From Anaspis maculata (taxonomy: Eukaryota > Arthropoda > Insecta > Coleoptera > Scraptiidae): a stretch of DNA of 64,000 nt. This document shows, in pieces, positions 37,101-49,100 of this stretch. The notes beneath the pieces are model-generated. The model had not been told where the DNA came from, searched no databases, and was given only the letters and a program-made list of their open reading frames with translations. The first letter of the stretch is position 1; each line of letters opens with the position of its first letter. The translations under genes and the position numbers were made by a program. The stretch covers positions 20,476,635 through 20,540,634 of the forward strand of contig OX421967.1 in assembly GCA_949128115.1 (NCBI GenBank). The letters are read 5' to 3'.

Positions 37101-40100
37101 CAAGATGGCAGCGGAATTATGAAACTCAGGTTGTGAATAAGAATGCTCATATAAGACAAATGTAAGTTCCAAGTTTCATTACAATCGTTCCACTAATAAG
37201 ATATTCCGGAGGCAATTCCAATATGGCGGCCAAGATGGCCGAAATTCAGATTGAAAATAAGAATGATCATATAGGACGAATGTAGGTTCTGAGTTCCACG
37301 CAAATCGTTATACTAATAAGAAATTTCAATATGGTGAACTAGATGGCACCGCAACCCTCAGGTCCAATCTGCTCATTGGTCACCCTTAAGGACCTATGCT
37401 ATCTATCGGAAAAACTTCCAGGGCTCTAGCTTCATTCCCTTAGGAAGAATTCAACTTCTTTGAAGTGCACAGTAAATCTTTGTTTTCTGATGATGATGAT
37501 AATAATAATAGTGATACATAATGGATGGATAAAAAAATATTGCCTATTGGCTTCCTTTGAAGGTATAAGTTTATTCTCACAAAAATATGTTGAAAATTTA
37601 CACGGCTTCAAAAATCAACCCTTTTGTCACTCCTTTCTTTGGCATCCTGTATAGAAGCTGCCTTAGTACGTTGTCGGTGTATTTTCGGGACACCCTGATA
37701 ATGCATGAAGTCAGTTATGACCTAAGTCAACATGAGCGTCCTGGAGCCAAAGGTAAGCTCTTTCAGGGGTCACAACTTTTTCCAAATCGGATATTTTTTC
37801 CCAGAGATATACTCACTTGAAATTGGAGCAAATTTTGAGATATCCTCAACTTTATGACGAGCTGTTTATGACCGGGTCGACTTTGAAACTCGACTTTACG
37901 TAGCAAGTCGAGTTTGAAACTCGACCGGGTCGACTTTGAAACTCGACTTTACGCAGAAAGTCGAGTTTGAAACTCGACTGGGTCGACTTTGAAACTCGAC
38001 CCGGTCGACTTTGAAACTCGACCCGGTCGACTTTGAAACTCGACTTTACGCAGAAAGTCGAGTTTCAAAGTCGACCGGGTCGAGTTTCAAAGTCGACCGG
38101 GTCGAGTTTCAAAGTCGACCCAGTCGAGTTTCAAACTCGACTTTCTGCGTAAAGTCGAGTTTCAAAGTCGACCCGGTCGAGTTTCAAACTCGACTTGCTA
38201 CGTAAAGTCGAGTTTCAAAGTCGACCCGGTCATAAACAGCTCGTCATAAAGTTGAGGATATCTCAAAATTTGCTCCAATTTCAAGTGAGTATATCTCTGG
38301 GAAAAAATATCCGATTTGGAAAAAGTTGTGACCCCTGAAAGAGCTTACCTTTGGCTCCAGGACGCTCATGTTGACTTAGGTCATAACTGACTTCATGCAT
38401 TATCAGGGTGTCCCGAAAATACACCGACAACGTACTAAGGCAGCTTCTATACAGGATGCCAAAGAAAGGAGTGACAAAAGGGTTGATTTTTGAAGCCGTG
38501 TAAATTTTCAACATATTTTTGTGAGAATAAACTTATACCTTCAAAGGAAGCCAATAGGCAATATTTTTTTATCCATCCATTATGTATCACTATTATTATT
38601 ATCATCATCATCAGAAAACAAAGATTTACTGTGCACTTCAAAGAAGTTGAATTCTTCCTAAGGGAATGAAGCTAGAGCCCTGGAAGTTTTTCCGATAGAT
38701 AGCATAGGTCCTTAAGGGTGACCAATGAGCAGATTGGACCTGAGGGTTGCGGTGCCATCTAGTTCACCATATTGAAATTTCTTATTAGTATAACGATTTG
38801 CGTGGAACTCAGAACCTACATTCGTCCTATATGATCATTCTTATTTTCAATCTGAATTTCGGCCATCTTGGCCGCCATATTGGAATTGCCTCCGGAATAT
38901 CTTATTAGTGGAACGATTGTAATGAAACTTGGAACTTACATTTGTCTTATATGAGCATTCTTATTCACAACCTGAGTTTCATAATTCCGCTGCCATCTTG
39001 GCCGCTATACTGAAATTTCTCATTTGTGGAACGATTTTCGTGGAACTTGGAACTTACCCTTGTTTCGTATGATCATTCTTATATTTTCAGGCTGAATGAC
39101 ATGATTCCGTCGCCATTTTGGTTGTTAGTATCTTTTATGCTGTGTAAATAGTCGAAATCTCTTATTAAAGGAATTAAGCCTAGTCTACAATATGGTCTTT
39201 AGTTGCAAGTTGCAAGTCGCAAGGTGGAAGTGAGGTTGGAATTGCAGTCGCTAGTCGCAGTGAAAGTTGGTTCTAGACCAACTCTTGCGACTAGAGACTT
39301 GCAACTTGCAACTAGAGACCATATTGTAGACTAGGCTTTATTGTCATGAAACTTGGAAATAACTCTTGTTTTGCACTAACATTCTAATTTTCAAGCTGAA
39401 TTTCACGCTATTCTGTGATTTCACGCTTCCGTCTCCATCTTGTTTCGGTTTTAATCTGACACATTACTGGCCATTCAAGCATGATGTGCAATTTTTTCAA
39501 ATTGATCTCTTTCAATTGATGGGAGGAGGTGGTGTAAGACATTCTGAAAAGTGTCCAAATATACCCGGTCAATTGTCCTTATGTGCCCGGTCAAGATGAT
39601 ATTTGTCCGGACAATTTTAGAATTGTCTAATATTGCACGAATACGACTACGCCATCCATGGGGTATAAACCAAACCTTGACGACTCAGACTATCCATCGG
39701 AAAAACTTCCAGGGCTCTAGCTTCATTCCCCTAGGAGGAGTTAAACTTCTTTGAAGTGAACAGGAAATCTTTATTTTTTGATAATAATAATAATAATCAT
39801 GTATGGATGAAAAAATAATGCCTATATTGGCTACTCTTGGGGATATCAGCTATCCATTGGAATAAGTTTTTCCTCGCGAAAATACGCTGAAAAGTTACAC
39901 GGCTTGAAAAATCAACCCTCTTCGTCACTCTTCTTCAGCACCCTGTATATAATGAACTAAGTCAGTTATGACATAAGTCGATAAGCGTCCTGCAGCCAAA
40001 GTTAATAAGCTCTTTCAGGGGTCATCAACTTTTTCCAAATCGGATATTTTTTACCCGAGATATCCTCACTTGAAATTGGGGCAAATTTTGACAGTTATGA

Positions 40101-43100
40101 CATAAGTCGATAAGCGTCCTGCAGCCAAGGTTAATAAGCTCTTTCAGGGGTCATCAACTTTTTCCAAATCGGATATTTTTTACCTGAGATATCCTCACTT
40201 GAAATTGGGGCAAATTTTGACATATCCTGAACTTATGACGAGCAGTTTACGACCGGGTCGACTTTGAAACTCGACTTTATGCAGAAAGTCGAGTTTGAAA
40301 CTCGACCGGGTCGACTTTGAAACTCGACTTTACGCAGAAAGTCGAGTTTGAAACTCGACCGGGTCGCCTTTGAAACTCGACTTTACGCAGAAAGTCGAGT
40401 CTGAAACACGACCGGGTCGACTTTGAAACTCGACTCTGTGTCCGTAAAAAGATTCGCAGCCTGGCCCCTCTACGCTTCCGTAGTATGTCATTGTTTGGCG
40501 GTTGACAATTATTAGGTTTGTTTTGGCAGCGAGTTGCGGACGGTTTGCTAACTGTGATTCAGCGCGCATACTCGACTCCAACCAGTTTTCAAGTGGTTGG
40601 AAAGTTTTTGCTGCAAGAACGCGTAGCGAGCGGTTCCAGTTGAAACTAGGGACACAACAACTTGTTAAGTTTTCCCCGCCAAGCCGAGGTCTTATTTAAG
40701 GGGTTTCTGATGCGATAAAAAAAGTTGTCGACGGAAATCGGTTTTATTTTATTTTTTCGTCAAGTACAAACTCATCCAAAAAGAAAATGTACAGACATTG
40801 CTATCAAATTTTGAAAATTTCCAAAATATTTTGAAAATATTTGAATTTGATTTTTGAAAATTCAAGAACTAGATAGCATCGACAATGTATCTTTCCTCAA
40901 GAAAGCCGCATGCAATTTGAACTTTCTATTTTCAAAAAAAAGGTACCAAAAATGATTTCTACTAATTCACTTTTTCATGTCTACGAGAAATCATTTGTGG
41001 TGCCTTTTTTTGAAAATAAAAAGTTCATATTTGGCATGCGACTTTCTTGAGGAAAGACACATTGTCGATGCTATCTAGTTTTTGAATTTCCAAAAATCAA
41101 AATCAAAAATTTTCAAAATTTGATAGCAATATCCGTACATTTTCTTTTTGGAGGAGTTTCTACTTGACGAAAAAAAAAAAAAACCGATTCCCGTCAACAA
41201 CTTTGTTAGTCGCATCAGAAACCCCTTAATAAATTTACCGAATTAATGTAAATATGTAACTTTCAGCAGGTAAAACTATTTTAAATTAACCTCGAAAAAT
41301 GCGGCTTTATTTACCTTTACTGTCACACTGTCACATTACGCGCCACGCCATCAATCAAAGATCGCCCCGATTGCAAAGAAAGGCGTACGCATGCGTCTGA
41401 TCACCAGTTTCTTTTTAATTCTCAAACTGCTCTGACCGTCCACAAACTGTTTTCGAACCGTTGGAGGCACCTGCCCAAACAGCTTACCAACAGTTGGCAA
41501 CTCGAAGTTTACACTGCCCGAACGGCTTAACGGAAGCGCGCAGAATCCAAACGGTTGGAAACGGTTGTGTATCGCTGCCAAAACAAACCTATTGTCGAGC
41601 TGTGTTACTAGGCAAATCGTTATACTAATAAGAAATTTCAATATGGTGAACTAGATGGCACCGCAACCCTCAGGTCCAATCTGCTCATTGGTCACCCTTA
41701 AGGACCTATGCTATCTATCGGAAAAACTTCCAGGGCTCTAGCTTCATTCCCTTAGGAAGAATTCAACTTCTTTGAAGTGCACAGTAAATCTTTGTTTTCT
41801 GATGATGATGATAATAATAATAGTGATACATAATGGATGGATAAAAAAATATTGCCTATTGGCTTCCTTTGAAGGTATAAGTTTATTCTCACAAAAATAT
41901 GTTGAAAATTTACACGGCTTCAAAAATCAACCCTTTTGTCACTCCTTTCTTTGGCATCCTGTATAGAAGCTGCCTTAGTACGTTGTCGGTGTATTTTCGG
42001 GACACCCTGATAATGCATGAAGTCAGTTATGACCTAAGTCAACATGAGCGTCCTGGAGCCAAAGGTAAGCTCTTTCAGGGGTCACAACTTTTTCCAAATC
42101 GGATATTTTTTCCCAGAGATATACTCACTTGAAATTGGAGCAAATTTTGAGATATCCTCAACTTTATGACGAGCTGTTTATGACCGGGTCGACTTTGAAA
42201 CTCGACTTTACGTAGCAAGTCGAGTTTGAAACTCGACCGGGTCGACTTTGAAACTCGACTTTACGCAGAAAGTCGAGTTTGAAACTCGACTGGGTCGACT
42301 TTGAAACTCGACCCGGTCGACTTTGAAACTCGACCCGGTCGACTTTGAAACTCGACTTTACGCAGAAAGTCGAGTTTGAAACTCGACCGGGTCGACTTTG
42401 AAACTCGACTCGATCGACTTTGAAACTCGACTTTACGCAGAAAGTCGAGTTTGAAACTCGACCGGGTCGACTTTGAAACTCGACTCGATCGACTTTGAAA
42501 CTCGACCCGGTCCACTTTGAAACTCGACTTTACGCAGAAAGTCGAGTTTGAAACTCGACCCGGTCGAGTTTTAAACTCGATTTTCTGCGTAAAGTCGAGT
42601 TTGAAACTCGACCGGGTCGACTTTGGAACTCGATCCGGTCGACTTTGAAACTCGACTTTACGCAGAAAATCGAGTTTAAAACTCGACCGGGTCGACTTTG
42701 AAACTCGACTTTACGCAGAAAGTCGAGTTTGAAACTCGACCGGGTCGAGTTTAGAACTCGACCGGGTCGACTTTGAAACTCGACTTTACGCAGAAAGTCG
42801 AGTTTGAAACTCGACCGGGTCGACTTTGAAACTCGACTTTACGCAGAAAGTCGAGTTTGAAACTCGACCGGGTCGACTTTGAAACTCGACTTTGTCCGTA
42901 AAAAGTTTCGCAGCCTGGCCCTTCTACGCTTCCGTAAACATACAATCTCCATGCTTTGTGCCAACTTTGCCGTTTTTTATTGGCCGCAATTTGATAGAAA
43001 AGTATAATACTCACAATTTGAAATTTCTTTTGGCTCTGGGAATGCTGGAATCGTCTTCTTTAAAAAGGTATTTTCGTCCACCCTTGTTGGAATTTCGGAA

Positions 43101-46100
43101 GTACACGACGTGATCGAAGAGTTCTTTGTTGAAGGCGAAAGCTGCAACGTCTTGCGGCTTGAGCGCGTCTTCCAGAGCGTACGTTTTGTCGTTGACAAAG
43201 TACCATTCGTTGGTCAAAAAATACTCCAGGGCATACGTCGACGTGAAAATTCGCCTCTGAACTCTGACCAAACTGAAAATTTATTTTATTCAAGCTTCAC
43301 TGTGTAATCTTTATAACCCGATGAAGCGTGTGTTTACGCAAGAAAACCGATTTGGCTTTGGACAGAAAATGAGTAGTAATTAGTACGTTGCAGGAGCCCA
43401 TTTGAGAGTACGCTACGTGCAACGGCATCTCGCCATGTCGAGGCGTCTCTGTAAGTGCTTACCCTCTGTTTATGAATAACTCAACAGGTAAATGATGGCT
43501 TGATACCAAATTTGAGCTCATACCGGGGTAAATGGGGTTATCACAGCAACGACGGATAACAACCAATCAAATCGCTGGTATCTAGGAATAAGTTTGCCTC
43601 ACAGTTTTGCGCCTGTGACTTGGTATCGAGCCATCATCAGTATACTTACAAGGGTTTATATCCGAAAAGCTTGATCAAACCGTCAAGGAACATTGCCGGT
43701 AGGATTTGATAAAACAACATTTTGAGGTAATGATTGTAGTGACAGGTTGTCGGCTTGCAGTCTGGAAACCACAGGATGGTATTCAGCGGTGTTTCCCAGG
43801 ACAACTCATGTCCCAGTTTGACAACCTCTCCTATCGTAACACGGTTTACTTTGTAGTTGCTGCCGTTGTACACAGAAGTTTCCTGTGTTCTCTTCGGATC
43901 CCTGATAAGAAACAGATTAGTTCTAAGATTAAAAGTTTGCGCGACGTACAGCTACTGTCGCCAATTTTACACGTCAATGGGCTATTTCGTTTGGACAGGT
44001 GCGCATGCGTGAAGGCGCCAAATTTTGAAAACTTTCGTACACCTATCACCTGTGAGTTGAATGGCAACGCTTGATGCCCTGTCTAGCCCTCTGACCAGCT
44101 ACTGGTTCCTGGCTGTCGCTTTTACACACACCGCAAACGCATCTCTTCATAGCTTCTTTGAACTTCCAGCAAATGAAATGGAGGTTAGGTAGAAACGACA
44201 AGTGTCATCATAATTGTCACAAGTGACAGTTGTCGCCGATCTCTTGTTTCGAGCGCTGTTGCCATTTTCGTTGTTCCTGTACTTCCACAAATGATCATTG
44301 AACTCAATTCCAATAAAACATTTCCTTTGAATACCAAAATGGTATCTAACATTCAACCAAATCAATTGTAGAATTTTAGGTGCACTACAATATTTTCGAG
44401 TGTTAATTTTCAAAATCGGTGTACGAAACTATGAAATTCGCGCCACACATGCGCACTCAAAAAAAAAACGAAAATAAATGTAGGCAGAGAATCAGAATGA
44501 CAAATTGACGTGTGAAGTTGACAACGATGCTTACAGCGCCTTTTTCCATGCAACTATTATCAAGGCCTTGACGACCAAATCGACTGGGACGATATCTGAC
44601 ACCATGTTTCGGTCCGACAGTACCGTCCTCATGACACCTTTCGCAGTGGCAGCCAAGAGTCCAACGGGTCCATTAAAGTTCTCTATCCATCCGGGAAACG
44701 GTTCCTTAAGGGTTGAAACCACTACATATACAAAAATTATGAAAACATGCATGCTTTTCGCAAACGTAATAAAACAGAAGAATAAAACTAGTAGTTAGGT
44801 ACGATCGCACGCAAAATAAACGGAGACAGTGTTTCGCGCGGAGTGTACTGATTTAATGAGTTTTGGCCTTCTTGTCACTGTGACACCAAGCCAAAATTCA
44901 ATAAATCGGTACACTCCGCGCGAAACACTGTCTCCGTTTATTTTGCGCGCGATCGTACTTATGTCGTAAAACTACGTAATATGTGATGAAAAAAGGAGTT
45001 GGCTTTGCTGTCAAAAAAATCCAAATCCAATCTTGGTAGAATGGACTTGTGGCTTTTATTTCCTACAGGTTAATTATGACTGAATAATTTCTTCTAGCTC
45101 ATGCTAACTGCCAGAATTGACAAATATATTTGAAAAACTGTAACCTTTGCAACGAGAAAAGGTCTGTTCGGTAGGGAATAAAATCGGGGACGATCCGTTG
45201 CTTAGAAAGTCCATAGCTTAGAATGTTCGTAGCTTAGAAAGTTCTTAGCTTAGAGTGGTCCATAGTTTAGAAAGCTCACAGCTTAGAATGGTTCGTAGCT
45301 TAGAATGTTCACTGCTTAGAAAGTTCATAGCTTAGAAAATGCATAGGTTAGAATGTTCTTAGCTTAGAAGGTTCTTAGCTTAGAATGGTCCATAGCTTAG
45401 AATGGGTCGCAGCTTGGGAAATTCGCACCTCAGATTAGTTCGTAGCTTAAAATGTTGACTGCGTGGATATGTCTGTTTAGAAAGATCATATCTTCGAATG
45501 ATCCGTAGCTAAATAGTTCATAGCTTAGAATCCGATGGAAACTTGCGCGCACAGAGTGGGTATACTAGAAATTGAAATTCTCAAAAGTTCTCAGCAATTT
45601 GGCACACCGAGCTGTGTACATGGATGTCGTCAGGTTCAGTAGTTTTTTTTTTGTAGACCCGCAATCGGAATACCTAGCAATGAGATTGTTTACTTTCTCA
45701 ACAATTTTGCACAGCAATCTGTCTAGATGAAACGTCATCTTCAGTAGTCTGGACGCTATGGACATTCTAAGCTACGAATCATTCCAAGCTAAGAACCTTC
45801 TAAGCTAAGAACATTCTTACCTATGAATTTTCTAAACTATGAACTTTCTAAGCTATGGACATTCTAAGCTACGAGCCATTCTAAGCTGTGAGCTTTCTAA
45901 GCTACGGACCATTCTAAGCTAAGAACTTTCTAAGCTACGAGCATTCTAAGCTATAGACTTTCTAAGCTACGGACCATTCTAAGCTAAGGATTTTCTAAGC
46001 TATGGACATTCTAAGCTATGGACTTTGTAAGCTACGTACTAGGCCCATAAAATCATCTATGTGGACTGGTTACTAAAATTATCAGATGGCTCGTCAGATG

Positions 46101-49100
46101 GCAATCACATCAGGCAACCTAGCCCATTGGGCACTGAAGGTCCCTTGGGATAGTCTGTTGCCCTCAGTTTTGACCTGTGGGCGGGGCTGAACAGAAAAAC
46201 AAAAATCGTTTTGGACGAGTCCGTGTGTTAAAATAGAGGAAGCAACACCGTCAGCTGAAGTGATGAACTATTACAAGGTCATAGGCGAACCTAAAATTTC
46301 ACTGCAAATCTAGGTGCACCACTAGATAAACTCAATTCGCGCAGTTAGGCTCCGCCCACAGGTCCCTCTGGTATTCCGAGAACTCTAATACATAAATAGC
46401 TATTATGAAACTCTCTAGGCTTTTCTTGCTTCAACCTTGACTTCGAACAGGTAATATCCTAGGGCTTGTTCTTACCGATTGATGGTCTGAAAATGACGAC
46501 GGGGATCCGCCCCGAGCACAAGTCGTTGACGACATGCTCTCCCAGTGACTTCGCAAAAGTGTACGTGTTTGGAAATCCGTTCATGTACTTTCTGCACAGA
46601 ACGTTCAACGTCTGCTTGTCGGCTTTCTCGCAAATCTCGATGGTCTTCCTCCAGTCGGCAACCGGAGGATAGAGCTGTTCGCCGATCGTTTTCTCATGCG
46701 TGTTGCTGTAGGTCGTGGAGATGTGAACGAAAATTTCCAGATTTTCCATCGCCAGGGCCAGATTCACCAATTCCCTTGTGCCGCGCGTGTTCATGATCAC
46801 GGCTTCGTTCAGCGGATCGTCGAAGCGCACCGAAGCCGCCCCATGGAAGATGATGTTGGTTTCTCGTATCAATTTCTGACGGTCCGTCTCACTCAAAGCC
46901 AGCCCCAGCTCGGAAACATCTCCGCTTATTATTTTGATCTTGCTCAAAGCCTCTGGTCGCTCTTGCTTCAACTTGTCGAACAACTGTCAATTACATTAGT
47001 CAATAGTCAGGCCTTTTTCATTGTAGTAAGCTATGAAAAAAAGAGGTACGCGTAAGTGAAAATTTTCGAGAGTAAAAATTGTTTGCTGCGGTCAAAAAGG
47101 GTCATCGACTCTACTGGTTGGTGGCTAGATCCCTCCCAGAAACAGTTTCTCTCCTACATAGTCAGGTACCATAGGTTCAAAAAACTGATCCCGTGGGCTC
47201 CTTCGTGAAGGGGGCAAGAAACCTTTTATTTCTTATGGTCCTATATGTGGAGATACCAAAATGTTTTGGTGCCACTTTCAAAATGGCGTCATTTCAAAAT
47301 GGCGGCCATTTGTTTTTGGTGACATTTACCCGGACCTAACTTGCTTCATTCTCACCCGATTTGAATTTTTTTTTTAGAAATACGTGAATTCATATTCTCT
47401 ATCCGCTGCTGTCATTGGATGTCATTTATAGTCCGGCTGTTAAGAGGAACCACCTTGCATTTTAGAGACAAGCGACGAAATTTGGCACACTTGTTCACTA
47501 GACCCTACTTTTCAATTTAAGAAATGTTGTCACCATCTGCGGTCGTGTAGACACTTTATACAGGGTTCAGTAGAAAAAACTTGTTGAAAAATCGTAAATC
47601 GTGAACCATAACCGGTGGACGTTTGTAAATCAGGATATTGATGACTGATTCCATGCCCATGGAGATGCTGCAAACAGTTTTGAAATATCTTGAGGCGTTT
47701 TCGAAATACTTTGGAAGAAGTGAAATTTATTCAACTTTTTCTTTTTTCAATAAATCAGTTGTTTTTGGAGATATTGAGCAGCAACTTGATATTCCGGCAA
47801 ACAAATATGTTTTCAATGAAACGCGATGTGGAGCTATCGACAAAGCCTGCTAGATTCGAAACTAAGATCTTCAACTTTTTTTCCATCATGAGCGCCATCT
47901 TCAAATTGCCCTTCGTGAAATTGTTGAAAAACCAACAGGTAACGACTTTATTGGACACACACGATGTTTCATCATGAAAAACCAGGTACTCAATTGTGGC
48001 AATGACCTCTTCGCCCAAGAAACGTTATCAAGTTCGTTTCTCCTGTTTTTCCTCAACTTACGTGGCAGTCATGACCAAATCAAACTTTGGATCAAATGGA
48101 TGTTTGCGATATTTCAATCAACATTGTTTTTCAACGTCAGTCACCAAATTTCATCATCATCAGTTAAGTGGTGTTCTTTTGGCAAACAGTTGAACAAAAA
48201 GTTTGCTTGAATATTTGTGAAAAGGGCAAAAATGCAGGGTCACCTTCTGCCCTCAAACCCGATTAAAGAAAATATGTACCCAAAAGTGCTACCAACTGAT
48301 ACTGAAATGATTCGGAGGAATGTGCTCCGTAGTTTAAAGCCAAGCTCGAACTGATTGTTACATTTTAGTTCGCAGGAGGGACGTGAAAAGTGTTGCTGCA
48401 ACTTATAATTGAAGCATTTCTGGCAATATTCAACAAAAAACGTTTCAAATATTAAGCTATGGCAACACTTTCGACGTCCCTCCTGCCGAATAGCATGGGA
48501 AAATCCATTTCGGTTCAACTTGAAACTACAGCAGACATTCCTCCGAACTCTTCCAGTATCAATTGGTAGCATTTTTGGTAACAGATTTTCTTTAATCTGG
48601 TTTGAAGGGACGACGTGGACCTGCCGTTTTTGTTTTTTTCACAAAAATCGAAGCAAACTTTTTGTTCAACTGTTTGCCAAAAGAACACCACTTAGCTGAT
48701 GAGGATGAAATTCAGTGACTGGCTGCACAAGATAATGTGGATTATAATGTCGTCAACATCTAATCGATCCAAAGTTCCATTTGGTGATGGTTATCACCTA
48801 AGTTGAGGGAAATCAAAAAAAACTAACTTAATAACGTTTCTTGACCGAAGAGGTCATTGCTGCAATGCAGGAACTGGTTATTCGTAATAAAATGAACGCG
48901 TGTGTCCAATTAAGTCGCTACCTGTTGTTTTTTCAACAATTTCAGAAAGATAAATTTGAGGATGGCGCTCACGATGGAAAAAAAGTTGAAGATCTTAGTT
49001 TCGAATCTAACAGGCTTTGTCGATGGTTTTACATCGCGTTCCATGAAAAACATATTTGTTTGCCGGAATATCAAGTTGCAGCTCAATATCTCCAGAAACA

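Larger units (their letters stand above)
34485..41616. repeat. 7.13-kb palindrome, apparently perfect, in the last intron of FAR-C
   Basis: The arms 34485-38047 and 38054-41616 (3,563 bp each) are inverse copies around the 6-base spacer ACGCAG. Mirror coordinates sum to 76,101 at both ends and at every internal checkpoint, so no net indel exists, and even a 14-base T run is matched by 14 As. I saw no mismatch in the segments compared. The centre lies in a tandem array whose unit contains a 9-bp stem (CTCGACTTT / AAAGTCGAG). The arms carry nested elements, so each appears twice. It may be real and very recent, or an assembly or amplification artefact. Confidence 0.9.

Noticed and set aside
36347..39754. 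Pairs of identical open frames on opposite strands (67 aa, 77 aa and others)
   Set aside because: They are mirror images produced by the 7.1-kb palindrome, not conserved genes; none resembles a known protein.
36156..39945. A fourth case of a foldback at the dyad-centre TA of another palindrome
   Set aside because: Both sides here are mirror copies created by the 7.1-kb inverted duplication, so it is not independent evidence.
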